Assembly (NCBI GenBank): GCA_030535875.1
Contig: JAUNRC010000003.1
Coordinates: forward strand, 1 to 64,000
DNA length: 64,000 nucleotides
DNA from: Akkermansia sp.
GTDB taxonomy: Bacteria > Verrucomicrobiota > Verrucomicrobiia > Verrucomicrobiales > Akkermansiaceae
Direction: 5' to 3'
Shown piece after piece: positions 8,261 to 16,246 of the stretch. A model generated the notes under the pieces. The model was not told the DNA's origin, searched no databases, and saw nothing but the letters and a program-made list of their open reading frames with translations. The position numbers and the translations under genes are program-made. How positions within the stretch are numbered: the first letter of the stretch is position 1; every line of letters starts with the position of its first letter.

Positions 8261-10123
8261 TCAGGCTTTGGCCTCGCCTTCGGGCTCATCCTCCTTGCGG
8301 GAGGGCATCTTGCCGGTGGTGAAGTACTGCTCGATTTCCTCGAGAGTGCGACCCTTGGTTTCGGGCATGAAGAAGGCGGCGGTGATGAAGTAAATCACGG
8401 TGAAGCCGGCCAGCCAGAAGAATACGGAGGAGTAACCCGAGGAGCCCACCCACGGCAGGAAGGTGCCGGCGATGGTGGTGGAAACGGCCTGGTTAATCAG
8501 CAGGGCGATGGCCATACCGTTAGCGCGAATGCGGTTGGGCATGAGCTCGGAGAGGGCCAGCCACACACACACACCGGGACCGGCGGCGTAGAAGGCGATG
8601 AACACCACGAAGAAACCGGCAACCATGTAACCGGTGAAGGCACCGGGCTTCATGCCGATTTCGGCACGGGTAATCTCAACAGCCTTCACGGTACCCTCGG
8701 GCAGCGGGGTGCTCCAGAAGCAAATCTTGTCCATGAAGGTCGGAGCCAGAGCGACATCCTTCTTCACTTCGATGGCAGTACCTTCGGCCTCGGGCTTGTC
8801 GCTCACCTCGGCAACGTCCTGCTTGCTGTCCAGGCCGTGCTTGTAGGTGACGATGAGCTGCATGCCGGGGGTCACGCTCTCGCCCTGAGTGAACTCGGGG
8901 TAGTTCTTGGCGATGTCGGGATTGGAGGCCAGAGCCTTGGTCACGGCATCGGCTGCGGAGATGTTGAGGGTGTTGTCGGCAACGGCTGCCTTCACGATGT
9001 CCGTCACGTCCACACGCTTGTTCTCGACGGTCAGGAACATGAAGCCCACACCGGCCAGACCGACGATGATGCCCAGCGTGCCCATCTTCAGCAGGAAGGT
9101 ACGGCCCTTCTTGTCGACGAGAGATACGGCCACGATGGTCATCACCATGTTCATGACCTTAATGCCGAGGTCAGCCCAGTTGGCGAATGCACCCTGCAGA
9201 CCGGCCTGCTGGAAAATCTTTACGGAGTAGTTCAGCACGGAGTTGATGCCGGTTGCCTGTGTGCAGGCCAGCACCACAACAGCGAGGATGAAGGGGATGA
9301 CGTACTTGCGCTGCAGCAGGCTGTCGCCCTTGGCGGCCTCGGCCATGGCGGCCTTCTCGGCAGCCTCGCGGGCGTCGGCATCTTTCATTTCCTGCAGAAT
9401 TTCGCGGGCAGCCTCATCGCCGTTGTTGGCGGCAAGGGAGAGCAGAGCCTCATTCTCGCGACCGTTACGGTACAGCCAACGGGGAGACTCTTTCAGCTTG
9501 AAGGCACCCAGGAAAAGGATGACACCGGGAATGGCCGAGCACCAGAAGATAACCTGCCAGGCAATCTGTTTGCTCTCGGTCGAGACGGTCACGTCGTCAG
9601 CAGCACCCACGATGGAGGTGGTGACCAGACCGATAACGGCGGCGAACACCAGACCGACGGTGAGCATGAACTGGAACATGCCGGTGCCCTTACCGCGAGA
9701 GTTGGCATCGAGACATTCTGCCAGATACATGGGAACAACCACACCCACCAGACCGGCGGAAGCACCCTGCAGAATACGGCCGCTCATCAGCATGACGAAG
9801 CTGCCGGCAGAGAAGCAGATAACAGGGATACTCAGCGTGAAGAGAAGAGCCGATATGATGATGACGTTCCGGCGGCCCAACCACTCTGCCAGCATGCCGG
9901 CAAACAGGGAGGAGAGCACGGAACCTGCCAACACGGCTGCAACCACGATGGAGATTTCCTGCGGTGTGTAAGAGGAGGTCTTTTCAATGTAGGGCAGAGC
10001 GGCGGCGATTACGCCTACGTCAATGCCATACAGGAGACCACCAAGACCTGCCATTACCATGAGGTAAAGGGCGTAGCGCTTGACCGATGCGGAGAGATCG
10101 GTTGTCGTTGCATCTGTACTCAT
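8261..10123 (-). CDS. MFS sugar porter with large extracytoplasmic insertion
   Basis: 620 residues from the ATG at 10123. Sugar porter signatures: GGLLYGIDVGVI in TM1, WLGRR in the loop 2-3, KESPRWL after TM6, QATGINSVLNY in TM7, KKGR in loop 8-9 and PETKGRTLEEIE at the C-terminus. These place it in the sugar/H+ symporter subfamily (XylE/GLUT-like), probably importing a hexose or pentose. It is about 130 residues longer than the family norm because of an insertion between TM9 and TM10 (genomic about 8639-9031). A GTG at 10132 is an alternative start, but the -10 box TATAAT abuts it, so the ATG at 10123 is preferred. It is monocistronic, with its own promoter and terminator. Confidence 0.9.
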   Translation of the reverse strand: MSTDATTTDLSASVKRYALYLMVMAGLGGLLYGIDVGVIAAALPYIEKTSSYTPQEISIVVAAVLAGSVLSSLFAGMLAEWLGRRNVIIISALLFTLSIPVICFSAGSFVMLMSGRILQGASAGLVGVVVPMYLAECLDANSRGKGTGMFQFMLTVGLVFAAVIGLVTTSIVGAADDVTVSTESKQIAWQVIFWCSAIPGVILFLGAFKLKESPRWLYRNGRENEALLSLAANNGDEAAREILQEMKDADAREAAEKAAMAEAAKGDSLLQRKYVIPFILAVVVLACTQATGINSVLNYSVKIFQQAGLQGAFANWADLGIKVMNMVMTIVAVSLVDKKGRTFLLKMGTLGIIVGLAGVGFMFLTVENKRVDVTDIVKAAVADNTLNISAADAVTKALASNPDIAKNYPEFTQGESVTPGMQLIVTYKHGLDSKQDVAEVSDKPEAEGTAIEVKKDVALAPTFMDKICFWSTPLPEGTVKAVEITRAEIGMKPGAFTGYMVAGFFVVFIAFYAAGPGVCVWLALSELMPNRIRANGMAIALLINQAVSTTIAGTFLPWVGSSGYSSVFFWLAGFTVIYFITAAFFMPETKGRTLEEIEQYFTTGKMPSRKEDEPEGEAKA

Positions 10124-10132
10124 AACGCCCAC

Positions 10133-10160
10133 ATTATACCACTCTCACCTGCCAGTTCAA
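10133..10160 (-). promoter_or_regulatory. Promoter of the MFS transporter gene
   Basis: TTGAAC (10155-10160), 16 bp, perfect TATAAT (10133-10138). The predicted start near 10126 leaves a leader of about 3 nt before the ATG at 10123. Confidence 0.7.
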
Positions 10161-10236
10161 TCATAAAATGCCATTCCGAGCAGGTATTTTTGTGCCATGA
10201 GCGATTTTGTGCAACTTATATGCCTTTTCTTAAATG

Positions 10237-11130
10237 TTAATTGAGAAATCGGGCGGATTTGAGGGTGCTGAGTATGTCGGCGGCTGCGGATTGGCAGCAG
10301 GCAAGGGGAGTGGCCCAGGGCTCCCGGCGCAGCCATGTGCGCTGGCGCTTGGCATATTGTCGGGTAGCCAGAGCGAGGGCTGCGGTAAGTTCTGCGCGGG
10401 TGCGGGCACCGGCCAGATATTCGCGGATAAGACTCAGGCCGAGTGTCTTGGCTGCGGTGGAAGAGAGTTCATCGGGCAGAGCCGCCACTTCGTCAATGGC
10501 TCCGTTTGCTAACATGAATTCGGCTCGCCTGACTATGCGGCTGTCCAGTTCCGCCACTTCTCGGGTGAGGTGAAATCCCGGTCCGGCGGCCTGTGGTTGC
10601 CAATTATTGCGCCAGTATGAGAGCGGTTTGCCGCCTGTCAGGACGATTTCTAAATTACGAATGACGTAACGGGGGTTCTGCAGGTTGGTGGCAGCGGCTC
10701 CTTCCGGGTCGAGTTCCTGCAGGCGGCGCACGGCTTCTTCCGCCGGCAGGGCTTGCAGTTCCGCTCGCAGAGACGGGTCGCTCGGCGGTGCCGGAGATAT
10801 GCCGTGGGAGATAAATTTGACGTACAATCCGCTGCCGCCCGTCACGATGGGGATGGAGCCGCGCGCGATGATGTCGTCTATGCAGGTTTGAGCACGGCGG
10901 GCGTGGGTGGCGGCATCGTTATTTTCGCGTACATCGAGTGTGCCGATGAGGTGGTGCGGTACGCCGTTCATTTCGGCTTGCGAGGGGGCTGCCGTGAGTA
11001 CGGGCAGAGCGCGGTAGACTTGATAGGCGTCGGCGCTTACAATTTCGGCACGCCCGAGCAGGCGTGCCAATTCAACTGCTACGGCACTTTTGCCGCAGCC
11101 GGTCGGACCAAGTATGAAGATGGGTGACAT
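10237..11130 (-). CDS. miaA: tRNA dimethylallyltransferase
   Basis: 297 residues. MiaA transfers a dimethylallyl group to N6 of A37 in tRNAs that read UNN codons. Visible features: P-loop FILGPTGCGKSA near the N-terminus, SADAYQVYRALPVLTAAPS (substrate Asp and DSxQ-like motif), PHHLIGTLD, VTGGSGLYVKFISHG and NPRYVIRNLEI, in the order of the family. The start at 11130 is chosen because GGAG lies 9 nt upstream and the frame then opens directly into the P-loop strand; ATG 11145 is an in-frame alternative. It is last in a run of four DUF805 genes, 41 bp after the preceding stop, and is probably cotranscribed with at least the closest of them. Confidence 0.93.
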   Translation of the reverse strand: MSPIFILGPTGCGKSAVAVELARLLGRAEIVSADAYQVYRALPVLTAAPSQAEMNGVPHHLIGTLDVRENNDAATHARRAQTCIDDIIARGSIPIVTGGSGLYVKFISHGISPAPPSDPSLRAELQALPAEEAVRRLQELDPEGAAATNLQNPRYVIRNLEIVLTGGKPLSYWRNNWQPQAAGPGFHLTREVAELDSRIVRRAEFMLANGAIDEVAALPDELSSTAAKTLGLSLIREYLAGARTRAELTAALALATRQYAKRQRTWLRREPWATPLACCQSAAADILSTLKSARFLN

Positions 11131-11171
11131 GGCAGAGCACTCCATATCCGACGAGCGGATATTCGGTACTT

Positions 11172-11804
11172 TTACTTGGGTGCAGGGCCGTACTTGTTCG
11201 GGCCGTACAAGCGGTGCTGAGTGGAGAGGTAAAGGATGATGCTGCCGACGATGATATCCGCACGCAGGGCCGTCCATCCCCAAGCTGCTACATCTTTGGT
11301 GAAAATCTCGGGCAAGATGCCGTCTGCATGAAGAACGACGGCTAACGTACCGAGAATGGCCAAGGCAAGGAAGACAATGAGCAATCCGGGACCTTTATCC
11401 AAATCATGCAGGCGGCGAATGGTCACCATGCCGAAGGGGCAGACGAGGAGAGCCGGCAGCAACAACCATGTCCATACCGGGATTTGCGATAAACATCCTG
11501 CACGATTGCAAAGAAGAATGACGGCTCCCTCCAGCACAAACAGAGCCAGCGCTGTCAGGGTAAATGCCCAGAACTCACGGCGCGTGGAGCGGCCGCGCGG
11601 GTCGCAGTACAGGCGCAGGCAGTGCAGCACATTATGCAGCGGACTGTCGGGGTTCGTGGAGCGCAGCGGATGGTTGCAGGTCGGGCAGTTGTGCGGCAGT
11701 TGGCGATTGCAGGCCATAATGCTCTGCCCGCAGATGGGGCAGTCGCCGGCGTAGGTATGCACGCCGGCAATGGGGCCTTCGGATGTTGTGATGGTAGCAC
11801 TCAT
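11172..11804 (-). CDS. DUF805 membrane protein with N-terminal zinc ribbon (copy 4)
   Basis: 210 residues. A CPIC...CPTC zinc ribbon (about residues 20-42) is followed by a DUF805 membrane domain: GRSTRREFW entry motif, four hydrophobic segments, the TIRRLHD motif and the closing GPNKYGP. DUF805 proteins are small inner-membrane proteins of unknown function. This is the most divergent of four tandem copies and has no GYF_2 domain. A good promoter lies in the 97-bp gap upstream, so it and miaA may also be transcribed independently of the other copies. Confidence 0.85.
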   Translation of the reverse strand: MSATITTSEGPIAGVHTYAGDCPICGQSIMACNRQLPHNCPTCNHPLRSTNPDSPLHNVLHCLRLYCDPRGRSTRREFWAFTLTALALFVLEGAVILLCNRAGCLSQIPVWTWLLLPALLVCPFGMVTIRRLHDLDKGPGLLIVFLALAILGTLAVVLHADGILPEIFTKDVAAWGWTALRADIIVGSIILYLSTQHRLYGPNKYGPAPK

Positions 11805-11852
11805 GTGGCGGATGAAAGGGGCTCGCCGTTAGTCAGCGAGAGCCGTGAGTTC

Positions 11853-11880
11853 ATTTTATTCTTCAACTTGTAATTGTCAA
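11853..11880 (-). promoter_or_regulatory. Internal promoter before DUF805 copy 4 and miaA
   Basis: TTGACA (11875-11880), 16 bp, TAAAAT (11853-11858). The predicted leader is about 42 nt and contains an imperfect hairpin (GGCTC...GAGCC). Confidence 0.65.
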
Positions 11881-11901
11881 TCGAAATTTGTTGCAGCGCT
11901 C

Positions 11902-12630
11902 TTACTCAAGCGGGTATTTTACGGAAGGTCCGTACTTATTGGTCCCTCTCTGACTATCCATCAGGCTGTACATCAGGATGATGAGGCTGAAAACCACGGC
12001 CAGCACCAGGGGGCCGAAGCACAGCACATAAGTACCGGTGCTCAGGGAAGAGTTTTCCTGAGTACCATAGGTCAGGATGAAAAATATAAGCGAGGCGGAC
12101 ATCAGTACGCCGGGAATGCCGAGAATAAGAGCCATCACCGGCAGGAACATGCTGCGACCGATATCATGAAGTCGACGGACGGTCAGATTGAACAAAGGCA
12201 GGGGAGTCACTACCAGCCATATCAACATGGCTGCAATAATCATACAGCCCAGAACGGCAACAATCGGACCGGGAACTGCCGGCAGGGGAATGATGTAGTC
12301 ATTCACAAACGTCATGAGCTGACCGTAGGCCAGTACATCCAGCACCAGCATGAGCAACAGACCTATACCTCCCATGATGCTGACAAAGCCCCAAAACTCC
12401 CTTCGTGTGGCGCGACCTTGCAATGAGCAGGCTTTTTTCCAGGTGAATACGAAGTTGTGGTTGACGGCGTGCGGCTTGCGTGGGCAGAGCAGGAATTGGC
12501 ACTCGGGACAACGCATGGGAAGTCGTCCGTTCTCGATGGGCAGCTTGGCTTTGCATGCGGGGCAGAGAATATCGGTTGCCGCTGCTTCGGTAGGAGCCGG
12601 GGGCTCCTGAGTTTCTTCATGTTGACTCAT
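11902..12630 (-). CDS. DUF805 membrane protein with N-terminal zinc ribbon (copy 3)
   Basis: 242 residues. Zinc ribbon CPACKAKLP...CPECQFLLC (about residues 23-49), then the GRATRREFW motif, hydrophobic segments, TVRRLHDIGR, and a C-terminus DSQRGTNKYGPSVKYP shared almost exactly with copies 1 and 2. No GYF_2 domain. It lies 15 bp after copy 2. Role unknown; the soluble zinc ribbon suggests a cytoplasmic sensing or assembly function (inference). Confidence 0.87.
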   Translation of the reverse strand: MSQHEETQEPPAPTEAAATDILCPACKAKLPIENGRLPMRCPECQFLLCPRKPHAVNHNFVFTWKKACSLQGRATRREFWGFVSIMGGIGLLLMLVLDVLAYGQLMTFVNDYIIPLPAVPGPIVAVLGCMIIAAMLIWLVVTPLPLFNLTVRRLHDIGRSMFLPVMALILGIPGVLMSASLIFFILTYGTQENSSLSTGTYVLCFGPLVLAVVFSLIILMYSLMDSQRGTNKYGPSVKYPLE

Positions 12631-12645
12631 ACGGGTAAATATAAT

Positions 12646-13521
12646 TTAGGCTACGGGATATTTCGGGGATGGTCCGTACTGATTTGCCCCTTTGTGACTG
12701 TCGAGGAGGGTCAGGATGAATACATATATACTCATGATTACGGCAGCCAACGCGAGGAAAATCATAGCAATGATGCATGGGTGAACGCCGTACGAAACGT
12801 CGGACGTCTCTTCCGCGAACATGGAGCACCCTAAGCCGATTATGCCGCTGATAAAGATGGCCACCATCAGGCCATAGATGGCCAGCACCCACCAACCGCT
12901 GCGACCGGTGTCGTGAAGACGGCGCACACTGCTGGTAATCTGTGCCGGCAAGAATGCTAAATTGATACCGAAATAAATGGTGCAAATAATGATGAATGCA
13001 GCTATTGTCACGCCGGATATATGTTCAGGCATGCCGGTGGCGGCATCGGGGTTTTCCCACTCTGATAAGCCTTGCGACGACAGTATGGTAACAGTGGCTA
13101 CCTGAAAAAAAGTTTGTGTGCCGAAGAGGATGATGTTGCTGAAAAGGATGAAACTCCAATATTCAATACGCGGTGCGCGCCCGCGCAGGACAAAAGATTT
13201 GCGGAAAGCCAGCAGGAAGTTTTGCCACAGGTCGTTCATATTGGCTGCTCTCAGGCGATATTGACAAGTCGGGCAGCACTCGGGCAACAGACCGTCGGTA
13301 GCAGAGAGGGGCTGCTCGCAGCCCGGGCACTTGCCGGCTTCCGCCGTAACGCTCGTAGTGCCGCTGAGCAATTCCGCCAGCGGTACCCACCCGTTAGCGC
13401 CTTGTGCGGCTGCCAAGGTGCTCTCGTTTAACTTGCCGGTGGCAAGCAGGGCGCGTAGTTCATCAAGTGTGTGCGGCCCCTGCGGCTCGCGTTTTTCATT
13501 CAGATAATAATAGTTGTTCAT
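12646..13521 (-). CDS. GYF_2 / zinc ribbon / DUF805 membrane protein (copy 2)
   Basis: 291 residues. Residues 1-55 match the GYF_2 (DUF4339) pattern: NNYYYLNEKREPQGPHTLDE ... GWVPLAEL. A CPGC...CPTC zinc ribbon follows (residues 65-86), then the DUF805 domain (GRAPRIEYW, SVRRLHDTGR, C-terminal DSHKGANQYGPSPKYP). The ATG at 13521 is chosen because GYF_2 domains start exactly there; the frame is open upstream to 13587 but that part overlaps the preceding gene. Spacing to copy 1 is 7 bp, so they are certainly cotranscribed. Confidence 0.88.
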   Translation of the reverse strand: MNNYYYLNEKREPQGPHTLDELRALLATGKLNESTLAAAQGANGWVPLAELLSGTTSVTAEAGKCPGCEQPLSATDGLLPECCPTCQYRLRAANMNDLWQNFLLAFRKSFVLRGRAPRIEYWSFILFSNIILFGTQTFFQVATVTILSSQGLSEWENPDAATGMPEHISGVTIAAFIIICTIYFGINLAFLPAQITSSVRRLHDTGRSGWWVLAIYGLMVAIFISGIIGLGCSMFAEETSDVSYGVHPCIIAMIFLALAAVIMSIYVFILTLLDSHKGANQYGPSPKYPVA

Positions 13522-13528
13522 TTCGGGT

Positions 13529-14530
13529 TTAACCTTTAGGATATTTGGAGGAAGGGCCGTAGACATTGGCACCGCGTTGACTGTCAATCAGGGTGATAAC
13601 GAAAAGCGCCAATCCCATTATCGTGGAGAGGAGGTACAATACACCATTGACGCCCTGGTACATAATCATGTTGCATTGGGTTTCTATCTCATGAAGTCGG
13701 GCATCAAGCGAAGCGCTGTCTTCTATTGCAAGAAGCAACTTCCAGTTAATGTCGGCTAGGTAAGTGTAGATATCGTAGTAGTAGAAACTCTGCCATATCA
13801 CATTAACAAGCACGTATAAGCCTACCCACCAACCGCTGCCGCCCAAATCATGCATTCGGCGTACGGTCAGGCAGATGAACAATATCGTGAAATAGAGCAA
13901 CATCAGCGCATATATTCCCAGAGCAACCCACGCGACAATCATTGTCGGGTCCGTCAGGCAGGCCGCAATATCGTAATTGCCGCTCTCCTGCTCCTGCAAT
14001 ACAATGACTATGGATATCACCCAAAGAACGCTGATTGCCAGAGCAAGCGGTATACTTACTAATAGATAGAGCAGCCAAGTACTCCAGAACTCTTTGCGAG
14101 CGGAGCGTCCCTTTAATGTAAAAGAACGACGGAGAGCCAACAGCATGTTTTGCCACAGAGTGTCTTTGGCCGGGCGAAGATAAAAGCGACACTTCGGACA
14201 GCGGAGCGGTAGTTCGTTGCCTTCGCAACGGAGTTCTTCTCCGCAGTTCGGGCAGGAGCCGGGCGGTAATTCGGGTTTGGCAGGAGCTGTCACCATGCCC
14301 GGTACCGGTGGAAGATTGTCGGCAGGAGCTTGGATGGGAGCCGGTGATGAGAGCACGGAGGATTCCATGAGTTGTTTGCCGAGCGGGAGCCAGCTCTTAT
14401 CGCCCTCGCGTGCGATTTCCGTCGCGGGCGAGAGCTCACCGCGCAGCATCATGTCGCTGAGCTCCTGCAAGGTATGCGGGCCTTTCGGTGATGTTCGGTC
14501 GGAATCCAGATAATAATAGCGCTCTTCCAT
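13529..14530 (-). CDS. GYF_2 / zinc ribbon / DUF805 membrane protein (copy 1)
   Basis: 333 residues, first of the tandem set. GYF_2 domain at residues 1-57 (EERYYYLDSDRTSPKGPHTL, KSWLPLG), a Pro-rich linker, zinc ribbon Cys93/Cys96/Cys111/Cys114, then DUF805 with GRSARKEFW at 141-149, VRRMHDLGG near 223-231 and a DSQRGANVYGPSSKYP end. GYF_2 domains are thought to bind proline-rich peptides. The promoter 12 bp upstream would give a leader of only about 5 nt. The set reads copy 1-4 then miaA. Confidence 0.88.
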   Translation of the reverse strand: MEERYYYLDSDRTSPKGPHTLQELSDMMLRGELSPATEIAREGDKSWLPLGKQLMESSVLSSPAPIQAPADNLPPVPGMVTAPAKPELPPGSCPNCGEELRCEGNELPLRCPKCRFYLRPAKDTLWQNMLLALRRSFTLKGRSARKEFWSTWLLYLLVSIPLALAISVLWVISIVIVLQEQESGNYDIAACLTDPTMIVAWVALGIYALMLLYFTILFICLTVRRMHDLGGSGWWVGLYVLVNVIWQSFYYYDIYTYLADINWKLLLAIEDSASLDARLHEIETQCNMIMYQGVNGVLYLLSTIMGLALFVITLIDSQRGANVYGPSSKYPKG

Positions 14531-14541
14531 AGCTACTTTGC

Positions 14542-14570
14542 ATTCTGCCTGAGAAAGTCGGCTCTGTCAA
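14542..14570 (-). promoter_or_regulatory. Promoter of the DUF805 cluster
   Basis: TTGACA (14565-14570), 17 bp, CAGAAT (14542-14547). The predicted start near 14535 gives a leader of about 5 nt. Confidence 0.6.
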
Positions 14571-14574
14571 GGTT

Positions 14575-14630
14575 ATTTCACGATGAATGATGTTGTGATT
14601 ATTTTATATTCCGCAAAGTTATCGTGAAAT
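14575..14630. repeat. 10-bp inverted repeat upstream of the DUF805 promoter
   Basis: ATTTCACGAT (14575-14584) and ATCGTGAAAT (14621-14630) are exact reverse complements separated by 36 bp. The inner arm ends 4 bp from the -35 box. It could be a looped operator, or a 3' structure for the Wzx-like gene whose stop is at 14640. Confidence 0.5.
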
Positions 14631-14639
14631 TGTGATGCT

Positions 14640-16115
14640 TTACTCAGAAACGGTCGCACGGAAGGAATGTTTGATAATGATGAGATAGAGCGCGGCAAAG
14701 GAGATGAGTTTGACGGCAAGGTTGTACCATCCGCAGCCGGGGATGAGTTCATGGATGCTCCAAGCGCAGAGGAGAAGAAGGGGGCCGCGCAGCCGCCATT
14801 CTTTGAGAAGGCGGGTATAAAAGCGCAGGGGGCTCAGCCCCAGTCCCCGGTAGTGGATGAGGTTGAGCATGAGAAGTTGGATGGTGATGGAGCAGGCTGC
14901 CCAGATGGCCTGAGCGGCTATTCCCCACCACAGGCAGACGAAGTAGCTGACGATGATGAAGAGCAGGCTGTTAAAGGCCATGATGGCTACGCGCTGGCGC
15001 AGGGCATTGCGCGCTTGGCTGATTTGCCAGCCGAGGGCTTGTGCGAGGCTGAAGGTTTGAGGGATAATGAGAGCTACGGCGATGAGCCAGCTCAGTTCGG
15101 CTTGTTCGCCCAGTTTGTGGCCTATCCAGAGGAAGAAAAATTGGCGGCCGTAGAAGAGGATGGCTATGGCAACGGGCAGGAGGATGAGGAGCTGGGCGCG
15201 ACCGAGGCGAATCATGGCCTCCGTTTGCAGGAGGGGGCTGGCACCGCGCTGTACCATGCGCACGACTCGGGGGAGGAACAGTTGGGACAGGCAACCGCCG
15301 AGCAGGAAGTAGTTGGCGTAGATTTGCAGGCCGCAGGTGTAGATGGCTGCTTGCTCCGCGCCGCAGGTGATGGCGACGAGGTAGTTGCCGGTGCCGGCAT
15401 TGAGCATGTTGATGAGCTGGTTGAGCAGGAGCCAGCCGGAGAAGGTGAAGAGGCTGCGGCACAGGGTGAGGTCCCATTCTTTGAGGTTCAGGCGCGCTTT
15501 TAATCCGACAAAGCAATAGAGCATGTTGAGCAGGAGCGCGAGTGCTCCTGTACCGATGTTGAAGGCTACCAGCCCTATGCTGCGGTAGCCCAGGGCGGCC
15601 AGTAGCCATGTGCCGCCGGCACTCAGCAGGGAGGCACCGACGGCTATGAGACCGGGTAGGGCGAATTTTTGTCGACTGTCGGCGATGCCGGTCAGGCTGC
15701 GCGCCGGGAACATGATGGCGGCGTTGAGCAGGGTCATGAGGTAGAGTACGCGATAGGTGCTCAGTTCGGCCGGACTGAACTTGGGGAAGATTGTTCCGAG
15801 GAAGGGGTAGACGGCCAGTCCCAGCCCCAGCAGAACGGCTCCGGCCAGTGAGTAGAGAATGGTGAGGGTGCCGAGAAAGCGGGCCTCGCCCACGGTGTCG
15901 TTGCGGGCTTGGTACTCGCTGAGAAATCGGGTGCCGGTGGTGCGCCCGAGATCGCTGAGGTAGAGGCGGACCAGTAGGGTACTCGCCAGCATGTAGAGAC
16001 CGTACTCCGCCGGCCCCAGAGCTTCCAGAAGGTAGGGCGTGAGCAACAGCGGCACCCCCAGGCGCAGGCCCAGGTTGATGTAGTTGAGTACGGCTCCGGC
16101 TTTTATCTCGCTCAT
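14640..16115 (-). CDS. Wzx/MVF-type polysaccharide flippase
   Basis: About 491 residues with roughly 12 hydrophobic helices. The N-terminus MSEIKAGAVLNYINLGL...LLTPYLLEALGPAEYGLY is typical of Wzx/RfbX O-antigen flippases of the MOP superfamily, as is the LSDLGRTTGTRFLSEY segment after TM2. Such proteins move lipid-linked oligosaccharide units across the inner membrane for surface polysaccharide assembly. No glycosyltransferases adjoin it here, so the cargo is unknown. The ATG at 16115 is preferred because the family starts at this point; an in-frame ATG at 16136 adds seven residues. Base composition is like the neighbours. Confidence 0.82.
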   Translation of the reverse strand: MSEIKAGAVLNYINLGLRLGVPLLLTPYLLEALGPAEYGLYMLASTLLVRLYLSDLGRTTGTRFLSEYQARNDTVGEARFLGTLTILYSLAGAVLLGLGLAVYPFLGTIFPKFSPAELSTYRVLYLMTLLNAAIMFPARSLTGIADSRQKFALPGLIAVGASLLSAGGTWLLAALGYRSIGLVAFNIGTGALALLLNMLYCFVGLKARLNLKEWDLTLCRSLFTFSGWLLLNQLINMLNAGTGNYLVAITCGAEQAAIYTCGLQIYANYFLLGGCLSQLFLPRVVRMVQRGASPLLQTEAMIRLGRAQLLILLPVAIAILFYGRQFFFLWIGHKLGEQAELSWLIAVALIIPQTFSLAQALGWQISQARNALRQRVAIMAFNSLLFIIVSYFVCLWWGIAAQAIWAACSITIQLLMLNLIHYRGLGLSPLRFYTRLLKEWRLRGPLLLLCAWSIHELIPGCGWYNLAVKLISFAALYLIIIKHSFRATVSE

Positions 16116-16192
16116 GTTCCGGGGGTATCGTACCATATTTCAGCGACTTATCGCAAGCTCAAAGAATGATCAACAAGAAGGGGTGAGGCATG

Positions 16193-16225
16193 AAAAAAGC
16201 CGCGGCTCTTGCAGAGCCGCGGCTT
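16193..16225 (-). terminator. Rho-independent terminator of nifJ
   Basis: A perfect 13-bp stem, AAGCCGCGGCTCT (16197-16209) with AGAGCCGCGGCTT (16213-16225), a 3-nt loop, and a run of six T on the minus strand. It is 21 nt past the nifJ stop. Confidence 0.92.
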
Positions 16226-16246
16226 GTGAATGAGTTCGTGGGCTTT

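Noticed and set aside
8252-10240. 662-codon open frame on the plus strand opposite the MFS transporter
   Set aside because: It is Gly/His-rich and has no recognisable domain. The minus strand encodes a clear sugar porter with promoter and terminator, so this is a composition artefact.
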